Positions 34,491-42,605 of a stretch of DNA of 64,000 bases are shown in pieces. The notes beneath the pieces are model-generated. The model was not told the origin of the DNA, did no database searches, and worked only from the letters and a program-made list of their open reading frames with translations. Positions within the stretch are counted from its first letter, which is position 1. Every line of letters begins with the position of its first letter. The DNA is from BOKV01 sp041397525 (lineage in GTDB: Bacteria > Pseudomonadota > Alphaproteobacteria > Rhizobiales > Rhizobiaceae), in NCBI GenBank assembly GCA_041397525.1, contig JAWKWL010000006.1, positions 186,001 through 250,000 on the forward strand, written 5' to 3'. The translations under genes and the position numbers were made by a program.

Positions 34491-35568
34491 GGTTGTTTGT
34501 CCCCATTTTCATAAAGGCTTCCAATTGATGCAAAGACAGGCTCACCAATGCATCTGGCGTTTCATTCAGAGCCTTGTACCATTCCACCGTCCATTGGACC
34601 GCGCTTTCCAAACCCAGTCGTGGATGCCACCCGAGTTGCGACGAGGCTTTCGAGATGTCGAGCGAAAGATGCTGGGCTTCGGAACGCGCCGAAGAGCGGT
34701 TCTTTTCAATGTTCATGCCGGGTTTGCGCCACCTGCCGAAAAACTCCTCGACCAGTTCCTTCACCGGGACATGGCCGTGGTCCGCGGGACCGAAGTTCCA
34801 GCCACCCTGCAACTGTTTTTCCCTTTTTTTCGAAAGCCTTTCCGCAAGGGTCATATAGCCCGATAACGGGTCCAGAACATGCTGCCAGGGCCGGACCGCA
34901 TCGGGATTCCTGATTTCGACAGGCTTGTTATTCTCAATTGAACGGTACAAGTCCGGCACAATCCGGTTGGGCGCGAAATCACCTCCGCCAAAAACATTGC
35001 CCGCCCGCACGGTCGAACACATCAATGTTTCCGGTTCCCGAAAAAAAGCCTTGATGTAACTTTGCGAAACGATTTCTGCTGCAGCTTTTGAAGCGCTATA
35101 CGGGTCCGCCCCACCCAAAGGCATGTCTTCGGAAAACCGCTTCCCCAGTTCGTTGTTGAGGTAAACCTTGTCGGAAGTTGCAACGATGATGACACCGGTT
35201 TTCAATCTTGCGCTGCGCGCTTCTTCCAGGATGTTCAACGTACCAAGAATATTGGTCTCATGGGTCTCATGCGGATCATCATAGGAGGCAAGCACAAGCG
35301 GCTGCGCAGCCAAATGAAAAACGACGTCGAATTGCTGTGCGGAAACGAAGCGCGAGAGTGCCGTGCGGTCACGGATGTCCCCGAGATACTCGCCAGCCAT
35401 CATCCGGCTCAAGCCCAGAAGTTCATAGAAGGAGGGCGTAGTGGGCGCAGGTAACGAATACCCGTAAACCTCAGCGCCAAGATGCCTTAGCCAGAAGACC
35501 AGCCATCCGCCCTTGAAACCTGTGTGCCCGGTTACGAGTACACGCTTGCCTTCCCAAAACCTGCTCAT
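34471..35568 (-). CDS. rfbG: CDP-glucose 4,6-dehydratase
   Basis: 365 residues from the ATG at 35568 (GAGG five bases upstream). Extended SDR: VTGHTGFKGGWLVFWL for NAD binding and YSASKAAAE with the catalytic Tyr-x3-Lys; the catalytic Thr/Asp/Lys triad segment is ATSDKVY. Produces CDP-4-keto-6-deoxy-D-glucose, the branch point for dideoxy and deoxy sugars. rfbH, the 3-dehydrase that would lead to dideoxyhexoses, is absent next to it. Confidence 0.95.
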   Translation of the reverse strand: MSRFWEGKRVLVTGHTGFKGGWLVFWLRHLGAEVYGYSLPAPTTPSFYELLGLSRMMAGEYLGDIRDRTALSRFVSAQQFDVVFHLAAQPLVLASYDDPHETHETNILGTLNILEEARSARLKTGVIIVATSDKVYLNNELGKRFSEDMPLGGADPYSASKAAAEIVSQSYIKAFFREPETLMCSTVRAGNVFGGGDFAPNRIVPDLYRSIENNKPVEIRNPDAVRPWQHVLDPLSGYMTLAERLSKKREKQLQGGWNFGPADHGHVPVKELVEEFFGRWRKPGMNIEKNRSSARSEAQHLSLDISKASSQLGWHPRLGLESAVQWTVEWYKALNETPDALVSLSLHQLEAFMKMGTNNHGRPEV

Positions 35569-35591
35569 TTCGACCTCGTCATTCGAAGCTG

Positions 35592-37232
35592 TCAGGCTTT
35601 GATACGTTTCAGATATCCGTCCGGCCAATAAGTGACATGGCGGCGAACAACACCCTCATTGAACCGGGGCCTTGGCTCCGAAATGACAAAATCGGAATTC
35701 TCTTTCACAAACTCCCGCGCAGCCTCACTGGGATTGCTGGTCAACCAGTCATCGCCGGTTCTGGGGCCGCCTGCGACCTGCGCCATGATACCGTCTGCCG
35801 CCACTGCGTAACTTCCCACAGTTACCAACGGAGCATAAGCCCGCAACTCGGCCAGCACATGATCCTTCTTGTGATTGGCGTCGAGAATCAGCATGACGGT
35901 GTCGTCATCGCGAACCAATTTGCTCACCGCCTCGACGGTCGATTTCTCAATTGAACTGCCTTCGACGAGTTCAATGCGGTGGAACATTTCATGCGATTCG
36001 ATTGCCCTGCGGTTCTGTGCGCGGATATCAATGTCAATTCCGATCACACGCCCTTGTCCCATGGCCTCGAACAGGCTCGCATAATATATCAGCGAGCCGC
36101 CATGGGCGATTCCCGTCTCGATGATGAGGGTCGGCTTCACACTGTAGACAAGCTCAGCAATGCGCACCATGTCCTCGGGCAACTGGATGATCGGCCGACC
36201 CATCCAGGTGAACGAATAAACATGCTTGACATCCCAGCCCAGGCGCAGCCAGCTCTTCGATCCGATTTCGAACGCCTCTGCACTTTCCATGGGAAACGTA
36301 ACCGGCGTGGTGACGACCTCGTCGCGATAGGTAAGCTGGTTTCGGGCCTCGTCGATTTCGACAATTCCGCGCAGCTTTGGATCAGTCGCGCGATAATAGG
36401 CGAGGTATTTCGGAACAAGGTCGTCAATGCCCTGCATGACATCGGATTTTCCGGCCTTGAATTCGTGATCATACCTATCTGTATCGATTTCGGGAAAGGA
36501 GACGACAGGTGCGTCCGGATTTGTGACCAATTCGGCTTTGCAAATCTCGGCCACCTTGCCCGCCAGTTCGCGGTGGCTGATATTCCGTTTCCCGGCCACG
36601 TTGTACAGTCGGTGCCTGCCCTGCAGCGCAATCATTTCGATCGCCGAACACACATCCGAGATGTTGATGTAGTTCTTTTCCGATTTTTCCGACTGCAGCA
36701 AGGTAATGCGGCCCTCGAGCGCAGCCTCCTGAATGAGTGTCGTCAGAAAATTCTGCGAGCCAGTGTCAAAACCCACGACATTGGACAGCCTTGCGACGCG
36801 GACCTTTTCGTCCGGCCAGGCGAGACAACTGCTTTCGCCTGCGAGTTTCGATATGTTGTAGGAATCGTCATCCTTAGCGGGATTTGCCGCGATCTGCGCA
36901 TCTTCGCTTGTGCTGCCGTTGTGATCGTAAATTCGCGTGGAGGAAAGATAGAGCAGGGAGTCGAACCGGGCTGACTGAAGTGTTTCATTCAATATCGTCA
37001 CATGGGCTTGCATGGTATCACGCAGGCGACCACGAAAGTCTGCCGTCAGACCGATTGCATAGATAACGTGCCCCAAGTCCTGATTGTACGGATGGACTGA
37101 GAAATCTGACGATCTTGCACCTGAAAGCCAGGTACGATCAGCGGCAATCACATCATGGCCATTTTCGCGCAGATGCTTGCAAAGGTTGGATCCGATGAAA
37201 CCGTTGCATCCCAAAACTGTAAATCGTGACAT
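35592..37232 (-). CDS. SDR-CmcI fusion: NAD-dependent epimerase joined to a cephalosporin-hydroxylase/rhamnosyl O-methyltransferase-like domain
   Basis: 546 residues in two parts. Residues 1-about 285 are an extended SDR (LGCNGFIGSNLCKHL cofactor loop, YNISKLAGES catalytic Tyr-x3-Lys). Residues about 290-546 match the CmcI/RMNT family of SAM-dependent methyltransferases: IIETGIAHGGSLIYYASL (SAM motif), VIGIDIDIR, and MLILDANHKKDHVLAELRAYAPLV with metal-binding Asp/His. It lies between the CDP-sugar genes and a TylF-type methyltransferase, so it may reduce or epimerise and methylate the same nucleotide sugar. I do not know this fusion as a named enzyme. Confidence 0.8.
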   Translation of the reverse strand: MSRFTVLGCNGFIGSNLCKHLRENGHDVIAADRTWLSGARSSDFSVHPYNQDLGHVIYAIGLTADFRGRLRDTMQAHVTILNETLQSARFDSLLYLSSTRIYDHNGSTSEDAQIAANPAKDDDSYNISKLAGESSCLAWPDEKVRVARLSNVVGFDTGSQNFLTTLIQEAALEGRITLLQSEKSEKNYINISDVCSAIEMIALQGRHRLYNVAGKRNISHRELAGKVAEICKAELVTNPDAPVVSFPEIDTDRYDHEFKAGKSDVMQGIDDLVPKYLAYYRATDPKLRGIVEIDEARNQLTYRDEVVTTPVTFPMESAEAFEIGSKSWLRLGWDVKHVYSFTWMGRPIIQLPEDMVRIAELVYSVKPTLIIETGIAHGGSLIYYASLFEAMGQGRVIGIDIDIRAQNRRAIESHEMFHRIELVEGSSIEKSTVEAVSKLVRDDDTVMLILDANHKKDHVLAELRAYAPLVTVGSYAVAADGIMAQVAGGPRTGDDWLTSNPSEAAREFVKENSDFVISEPRPRFNEGVVRRHVTYWPDGYLKRIKA

Positions 37233-37249
37233 AAATTCAATACTTCCAT

Positions 37250-37969
37250 TTACCTGTTTATCATTAAGGCCTGACCGGTCGGGAGCGGGAGCAAGGGCAG
37301 ATCAAATTCTTTCGACAACTGATCGAAAGCCTGTTTCTGCTCCTCATGACCCGTCCACCCGTAGTCATCCAGCAAGACCACAGCTCCCTTTGACAGTCTT
37401 GGCTTGAAATGTCTGAACGCCTCCACCTCGGGATAGACGCAGTTCATGTCTATCGAAAGATATGCCACTTCACCGATATCCACCTGCGAAAGGGTGTCGG
37501 GCACGGCACCCTTGACCAGATGGATGTGGTCGACACCCTCGAAATTGCTTGCCGCCTTTGCATATACATCCTGTCCGTACTCCGCATGCAGCTTGCGGCT
37601 GGCTTCACTATCGGTGAGATACGGTCTGTGGAAGCCTTCAAATGTGTCAAACAGAAAGAATTTCTTGTTCAGTTTTCGCCATGGCAGATAGGTGACAACC
37701 GACTTTGCCAATCCACCCAGATTGACGCCGCATTCGACGAAGTCACCAGGGAGTTCTGCACCGATCGACGCCGCCCATAGCGCCACTCGAACCCGCCACT
37801 GTATCTGGCTCTCGCCCCAGGAACCTGTTGACACGCCAGCATCATAGGCACGCGCGAAATCGCTTTCCTTAATGAAATCAGCGTTATGCAGTGTCCACAG
37901 CCCGTCCTGTTGGTAGTTGTATTTACGGGCGGCAGACCGCCGCAACAATTTCTTGAGGTTCATTTCCAT
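37250..37969 (-). CDS. TylF/MycF-type sugar O-methyltransferase
   Basis: About 239 residues. The macrocin O-methyltransferase family is recognised by GDFVECGVNLGGLAKSV (SAM motif I), FDTFEGF and LSIDMNCVYPEVEAF with GAVVLLDDYGW carrying the acidic metal ligands. The classical family motif ends in D-G-D-x-Y; here it reads IDMNCVY, a variation. Relatives methylate deoxysugar hydroxyls on antibiotics and on LPS/O-antigen sugars. The start could be ATG 37969 or 37963. Confidence 0.82.
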   Translation of the reverse strand: MEMNLKKLLRRSAARKYNYQQDGLWTLHNADFIKESDFARAYDAGVSTGSWGESQIQWRVRVALWAASIGAELPGDFVECGVNLGGLAKSVVTYLPWRKLNKKFFLFDTFEGFHRPYLTDSEASRKLHAEYGQDVYAKAASNFEGVDHIHLVKGAVPDTLSQVDIGEVAYLSIDMNCVYPEVEAFRHFKPRLSKGAVVLLDDYGWTGHEEQKQAFDQLSKEFDLPLLPLPTGQALMINR

Positions 37970-38073
37970 ATCTCGCACAGGTGCAAGCGCCCTGATTGCA
38001 CATCTTTCAGCAAACTACAATGAATGGGCTTTTGATACCACCCAAAATGCGATTGGCAGCAAGGAACCGGAGC

Positions 38074-39075
38074 CTAGCGGGCGCGACGAAACAGTTTGCG
38101 GACGACATATATCGGGCTGAGCAGAATGCCGACAGCACAAGCGGCCAGTACAGGGGTCAGTTGGCGCATCGCGAGCAAGAGTGGTTCGAACACCGCGTCG
38201 GCGGGATGGCGCGACATGCTGGCCCGCAGATATCCACGGATGATCCCCAATCGCATTTTCAGAATCGGATAGTTGCGGGCGGTCAATTCCGCGTAGTGCT
38301 GGGTGAAAAACATTTCTCGACAAATCCACTGGGCAAAATGCGCATTTCCCCGGTATCGTTGCTCGCTGTAATGATCGTTGTTCTCGATACTGATCTTCAA
38401 GGGTTCGGCGATATATCCGAATTTGGGTTTCACCATCAGCAGTTCCAAACCCAAATGATGCTCACTTGCATGATTGAAGTAAATATCCGAAATCATCCGG
38501 TTTTCCAGCAAACTTGAATGCAGCAAGCTGTGATAGACAAGCCCAACGCCTGAAAAAGAACTGAATGCCGATATTACAAGCGAAGTGCTGTCGAGGGTCT
38601 GATCGGCTTTGTCATAGTGTTTTGATTCAACCAGTTTGTCGCGCTCTGGTGTTTCCTTTCCTGATTTCAAGTCAAGGGTCTTGGTACCACAGGAAACTGC
38701 ACATATCCCGGGGTTGGTCTCGAGGGCTTCCACCATTTTCGAGATCGCCGAGGGCGCCAGCGCATAATCGGAGGTAAGCACAAAATGGTATTTACCCTTT
38801 CTGGGCGCGAATGCGCGTCGATGGTTCAAAATGAGGATGTCCGAAACGCCGGGATCATTCCTGTTGTATGAGAACCTGGGATCCCCGATTTCCATCACCA
38901 GTTTCTCTATGTCTCCCGTGCCCGAATTGTCGAATACCGAAACCTCGATATTTGCATAGGTTTGATCCCGCAAGGATTCCAGGCAGATTTTGGCCAATTC
39001 AGCGCGTTCATAGGTGGGAACTGAAATTGATACCAAGGCGTTCATGGGAACCACATCCATTCTCTTGTGTGCCAT
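38074..39075 (-). CDS. Family 2 glycosyltransferase, membrane-associated
   Basis: 333 residues. N-terminal GT-A fold: VSISVPTYERAELAKICLESL, QTYANIEVSVFDNSGTG and VLTSDYALAPSAISKMV in place of the usual DxD region. A hydrophobic segment near 302-322 (LAACAVGILLSPIYVV) suggests membrane association. It probably adds a sugar to an O-antigen or capsule repeat. ATGs at 39075, 39060 and 39045 are all possible starts. The coding sequence is noticeably AT-richer than the flanking core genes. Confidence 0.82.
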   Translation of the reverse strand: MAHKRMDVVPMNALVSISVPTYERAELAKICLESLRDQTYANIEVSVFDNSGTGDIEKLVMEIGDPRFSYNRNDPGVSDILILNHRRAFAPRKGKYHFVLTSDYALAPSAISKMVEALETNPGICAVSCGTKTLDLKSGKETPERDKLVESKHYDKADQTLDSTSLVISAFSSFSGVGLVYHSLLHSSLLENRMISDIYFNHASEHHLGLELLMVKPKFGYIAEPLKISIENNDHYSEQRYRGNAHFAQWICREMFFTQHYAELTARNYPILKMRLGIIRGYLRASMSRHPADAVFEPLLLAMRQLTPVLAACAVGILLSPIYVVRKLFRRAR

Positions 39076-39139
39076 GCCGGAACGAAACTTGAACGGCTGG
39101 AAGGTTGGTCAATCCTGATGTCGCCTGCCAAGCAGCAAT

Positions 39140-39631
39140 TCAGGTTCGTTTTCCGATGACTTTAAGTGGGTTGCCTGCATAGATGCAACCAGCCTTCAAA
39201 CGTCCGCGCACCACTGAACCGGCAGCGATCACGCAGCAGGTTTCCACATAGGCGCCATCCAGCAATACGCAATTTGCACCGATCCAGACATCATCCTCAA
39301 TGACAATACCACCGCGCGAAGCCTGAAACCCCTGCAAGCGGATTGGAACATCGATCTGCCGAAACGCGTGGTTGGTGGGGGCCAAGGTACAGTTTGCGGC
39401 GATCAGGACATCCTTGCCGATAGAAATTCCGTTGCCGGTATAGAGGACGCAACCACTGTTGATATAGCTGTTTTCGCCGATCCGGACATCCCCTGAGCCA
39501 CCGGCAGGCTTGATTTTCACAAAACTGTCCACCCGCGCGCCCGCTGCTATTTCAATCCTGGTTCCCCGCACGGACGGTTCGATGTCAGCCAGCCTGCTGA
39601 CAATTGCACCGGGATGGATTTCTACGCTCAT
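39140..39631 (-). CDS. Hexapeptide-repeat O-acyltransferase (WbbJ/Vat-like)
   Basis: 163 residues of left-handed beta-helix hexapeptide repeats, for example DVRIGENSYINSGCVLYTG and GIVIEDDVWIGANCVLLDGA, with a catalytic His in LAPTNHAF. The C-terminal AGNPLKVIGKR is typical of sugar O-acetyltransferases. It is the first gene of the polysaccharide cassette, 65 bases upstream of the glycosyltransferase on the same strand. Confidence 0.85.
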   Translation of the reverse strand: MSVEIHPGAIVSRLADIEPSVRGTRIEIAAGARVDSFVKIKPAGGSGDVRIGENSYINSGCVLYTGNGISIGKDVLIAANCTLAPTNHAFRQIDVPIRLQGFQASRGGIVIEDDVWIGANCVLLDGAYVETCCVIAAGSVVRGRLKAGCIYAGNPLKVIGKRT

Positions 39632-39844
39632 GGCCTGCGGACCCCCGCTTCAACTCAGGTTGTGGCCGACTGTTAAGGCATCCGCACGCGGAGGTCCACA
39701 TTGGCAACATCTGCGCGGGCTGAAAATGCCCTTTTTCACGTTCAGGTAAACGCAGGCGTTTGCCCCTCGGCAAGATACTGAAACCGGGTCACCGGCTTTG
39801 CCTCATCCATGAGTTTGACGGGACTTGCATGGCGCATTCCGGAT

Positions 39845-39921
39845 TGGCGCACCCGACAGGATTCGAACCTGTGACCTCTGCCTTCGGAGGGCAGCACTCT
39901 ATCCAGCTGAGCTACGGGTGC
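39845..39921 (-). tRNA. tRNA-Arg(CCG)
   Basis: 77 bases including an encoded CCA. The acceptor stem GCACCCG pairs with CGGGTGC, followed by the G discriminator. The D arm starts TAGCTCAG, the anticodon stem-loop is CTGCC-CT-CCG-AA-GGCAG giving anticodon CCG, and the T arm contains GGTTCGAATCC. Its 3' end faces the polysaccharide cassette. Confidence 0.97.
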
Positions 39922-40068
39922 CAGTCGACAGCGATCCTGCATGATGTGCGAAACGTGTCACGCTTGCGCCTGTTTAACCGATGGGCGCGCGGCGGGCAAC
40001 GTCAAATCTTTTCCTGTTGACCGCCTTGCTCCTGGTGCAAATGGCGCTTGCGCAGCTTTCAGCGCGCG

Positions 40069-41454
40069 TCAGGCCACCAGACCCTGTTTCTTCAACGCAG
40101 CCCAACTGTCGTCAAGTGTCTTTCGTGCCTTTTCGACCAGGATGTCCGCTTCCTCATGGCTGAGAACCAGTGGCGGCGAAAGGATCAGGCTGTCACGCAC
40201 TGCGCGCATCACCAGACCGTTGGCAAAGGAATTGTCACGCGCCAGAGTGCCGACCGAGCCGACATTTTCGAAGCGCTTGCGCAAATCCTTCTTGTCGGGG
40301 ATGAGTTCAAGGGCGCCAACAAGGCCTGTCATGCGGGCTTCACCGACCAGTTCGTGATCGGCAAGCCTGAGCCAGCGTTCCTTGAGATAGGGACCGATGT
40401 CGCTGGCGACACGCTCTACCAGTTTCTCGCGGCGGATGATGTTGAGGTTGGCAATTGCAGCCGCGCAGGCCACCGGATGGCCGGAATAGGTGTAGCCGTG
40501 ATTGAAATCACCGGCCTTGCCGTGGAAAGCCTTCGCCACCTTGTCCGAAACAGCGACCGCACCGATCGGCAGATAGCCCGATGACAGGCCCTTTGCCAGG
40601 GTCATCAGGTCGGGCTCGGTGCCGTATGTCTCGCAGCCGAACCATTGCCCGGTTCGGCCGAAGCCGCAGATCACCTCATCTGACACGAACAGGATGTCAC
40701 GCTCATCGAGGATGCGCTTCACTTCCGGCCAGTAACTGTCGGGCGGGATGATGACACCTCCAGCGCCCTGTATCGGTTCAGCTATGAAAGCCGCAATCTT
40801 GCCTTCACCCAGGCGGTCGATTTCACGAGCCAGCTCCTGCGCTACATGGATGCCGAAGTCATGCGGGCTCATGTCCATGCCCTCGCCGAACCAATAGGGC
40901 TGGGCAATATGCACAATACCGGGGATTGGCAGGCCGGATTGCGCATGCATGCCGGCCATGCCACCAAGCGATGCACCGACAACCGTCGAGCCGTGATAGG
41001 CGTTCTTGCGGGCGATTATGGTCTTCTTTTCCGGTTTGCCCAGTATGTCCCAATAGGTGCGGACCATGCGGAAGATAGTGTCGTTCGAATCGGAGCCGGA
41101 ACTTCCATAGAAGAACATGTTGAATTGCGGCGGCGTAATTTCCGCAAGCAGTGCAGAAAGTTCGATTACAGGTTCATTCGTGGTCTTGAAAAAGGTATTG
41201 TAATAGGAGAGCTCGCTCATCTGGGCGCGGACCGCCTCAACGATCTCCTGCCTGCCATGCCCGACATTCATGCACCACAGGCCGGCCATGCCATCAAGGA
41301 TCCGATTGCCCTCGCTGTCATGCAGCCAGACGCCATCTGCGCGGACAATGACGCGGCGTTCATCGAGTTTCAGGTTGCCGTGATCGGTAAAAGGATGCAG
41401 GTGATGGGCAGCGTCGAGTTCACGCAGGCGGGCAGTCGGCAGGTTTGACAGCAT
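40069..41454 (-). CDS. Class III omega-aminotransferase (putrescine/beta-alanine-pyruvate type)
   Basis: 461 residues of the fold-type I class III PLP family. Key parts: GMAGLWCMNVGHGRQEI, YGSSGSDSNDT (PLP phosphate), YHGSTVVGASLGG, FIAEPIQGAGGVI, FVSDEVICGFGRTG (Asp contacting PLP nitrogen) and the Schiff-base Lys in TLAKGLSSGYLPIGAV. Closest by pattern to SpuC-like putrescine-pyruvate and related omega-transaminases; the amine donor is not certain. No operon partner is close. Confidence 0.9.
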   Translation of the reverse strand: MLSNLPTARLRELDAAHHLHPFTDHGNLKLDERRVIVRADGVWLHDSEGNRILDGMAGLWCMNVGHGRQEIVEAVRAQMSELSYYNTFFKTTNEPVIELSALLAEITPPQFNMFFYGSSGSDSNDTIFRMVRTYWDILGKPEKKTIIARKNAYHGSTVVGASLGGMAGMHAQSGLPIPGIVHIAQPYWFGEGMDMSPHDFGIHVAQELAREIDRLGEGKIAAFIAEPIQGAGGVIIPPDSYWPEVKRILDERDILFVSDEVICGFGRTGQWFGCETYGTEPDLMTLAKGLSSGYLPIGAVAVSDKVAKAFHGKAGDFNHGYTYSGHPVACAAAIANLNIIRREKLVERVASDIGPYLKERWLRLADHELVGEARMTGLVGALELIPDKKDLRKRFENVGSVGTLARDNSFANGLVMRAVRDSLILSPPLVLSHEEADILVEKARKTLDDSWAALKKQGLVA

Positions 41455-41541
41455 GATGCGGTTCCGGTTTGTTTCTTGTCATACCTGACTTAGCCAAGGG
41501 CCGGTTTGTTGGCAATGGGGGAAAAATTGCCACGACAGCGT

Positions 41542-41928
41542 TCAGCCGGTGATGGTGACCTTGTTTGGATAGAAGGCGACAAGGCCGGCAATTTCCAGCA
41601 TTTCGTCATAGGGAATCTCATATCCCCACAGGGCATTGTCGATCTCATGCTCGCCGATCTCGACATTCCAGTAGCTTGCCTCGCCCTTGTAGGGGCAGTG
41701 TGTGCCATGTGAAGACCGTCGGATGCGGGCTGGGTTGACGTCTTCCAATGGCATGTAGATCACCGAGGGATAGCTGCCCTCGCGCAACAGGATTGCATTC
41801 TGACTGCGCGCGATCTCGGTACCCTCGAATGATACGACTACCGTTCCGCCATGGCGTTCGGTGGTAATCGAGTAGCCCGGATTGCGGGCAAAACCCGGTG
41901 AGGGATTGCGGCTCAGGTCACTTTCCAT
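41542..41928 (-). CDS. DUF427 domain protein
   Basis: 128 residues forming the compact DUF427 beta fold: VVVSFEGTEIARSQNAILLREGSYP, VIYMPLEDV, HCPYKGEASYWNV and LWGYEIPYDEM are diagnostic. The C-P-Y-K-G-E motif is invariant in the family and might be a binding site, but the function is unknown. Separate from the neighbouring genes by short gaps. Confidence 0.88.
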   Translation of the reverse strand: MESDLSRNPSPGFARNPGYSITTERHGGTVVVSFEGTEIARSQNAILLREGSYPSVIYMPLEDVNPARIRRSSHGTHCPYKGEASYWNVEIGEHEIDNALWGYEIPYDEMLEIAGLVAFYPNKVTITG

Positions 41929-41962
41929 GACATGCTTCCAACCTGTTCAACCATCGCCAGCA

Positions 41963-42592
41963 TCAGCGGGCGGATTTCCATGCGAACCACAATGCCACAA
42001 AGGCCAGCAACAGGGAAAGGGTGCGCCGAGCAAAGCGTTCGCGCACCGGATCAATGAGGAAGGGTCTGGCATAACCTGCCATCGCAACAATCGCTGCATG
42101 GATCGCGGTGGCAATGGCGACATAGACCATGGTCAGCAACAGGACCTGATTGAGGGAAGGCGTTTGCGGCAGGAAGGTCGGAAGAACGGCCACATAGAAC
42201 ATTGCTGCCTTCGGATTGAGGACATTGGTGATCAAACCCCGGCGGAAATGCATCCAGCCGCGGTTTGCCCCCTCGCCAGCAACCTCCACCGCCCCGTCTC
42301 CGCGCCATCCGTCATAGGCCAGCCAGAGCAGATAGAGGACGCCGGCCCAGCGCATCACCTCCCATACCAGCACGGACGACTGCAACAATGCGGCCACGCC
42401 GAGCGCTGCCGCAATGCCGATCAGGCCGAGACCCAGCGCCACGCCGGCGACGGACATGAAACCAAAGCGGCGACCCTCTCCTGCCGCGACTATGGCGAGA
42501 TAGGTCATGTTCGGGCCCGGCGTCAGTTCGATCAGCGCAGAGGCAATCGCAAAGGCGGCGATTGCTTCTGCATCAAGGGCTAGCAAATTCAA
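41963..42592 (-). CDS. LysE/RhtB-family amino-acid exporter
   Basis: 209 residues with about six membrane segments and the family signature TPGPNMTYLAIVAAGEGRRFG. I chose a TTG start at 42592: GAGGAG lies 9 bases upstream, straddling the polA stop, and the resulting length is normal; earlier ATGs in the frame would overlap polA and add a hydrophilic tail. Family members export Lys, Thr, homoserine or other small molecules. Confidence 0.85.
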   Translation of the reverse strand: MNLLALDAEAIAAFAIASALIELTPGPNMTYLAIVAAGEGRRFGFMSVAGVALGLGLIGIAAALGVAALLQSSVLVWEVMRWAGVLYLLWLAYDGWRGDGAVEVAGEGANRGWMHFRRGLITNVLNPKAAMFYVAVLPTFLPQTPSLNQVLLLTMVYVAIATAIHAAIVAMAGYARPFLIDPVRERFARRTLSLLLAFVALWFAWKSAR

Positions 42593-42605
42593 AAGATCGC
42601 ACTCC

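Noticed and set aside
39845..39921. Possible integration site at the 3' end of tRNA-Arg flanking the polysaccharide cassette
   Set aside because: I found no direct repeat of the tRNA 3' end on the far side of the cassette (32.7-33.1 kb) and no integrase gene in the window.
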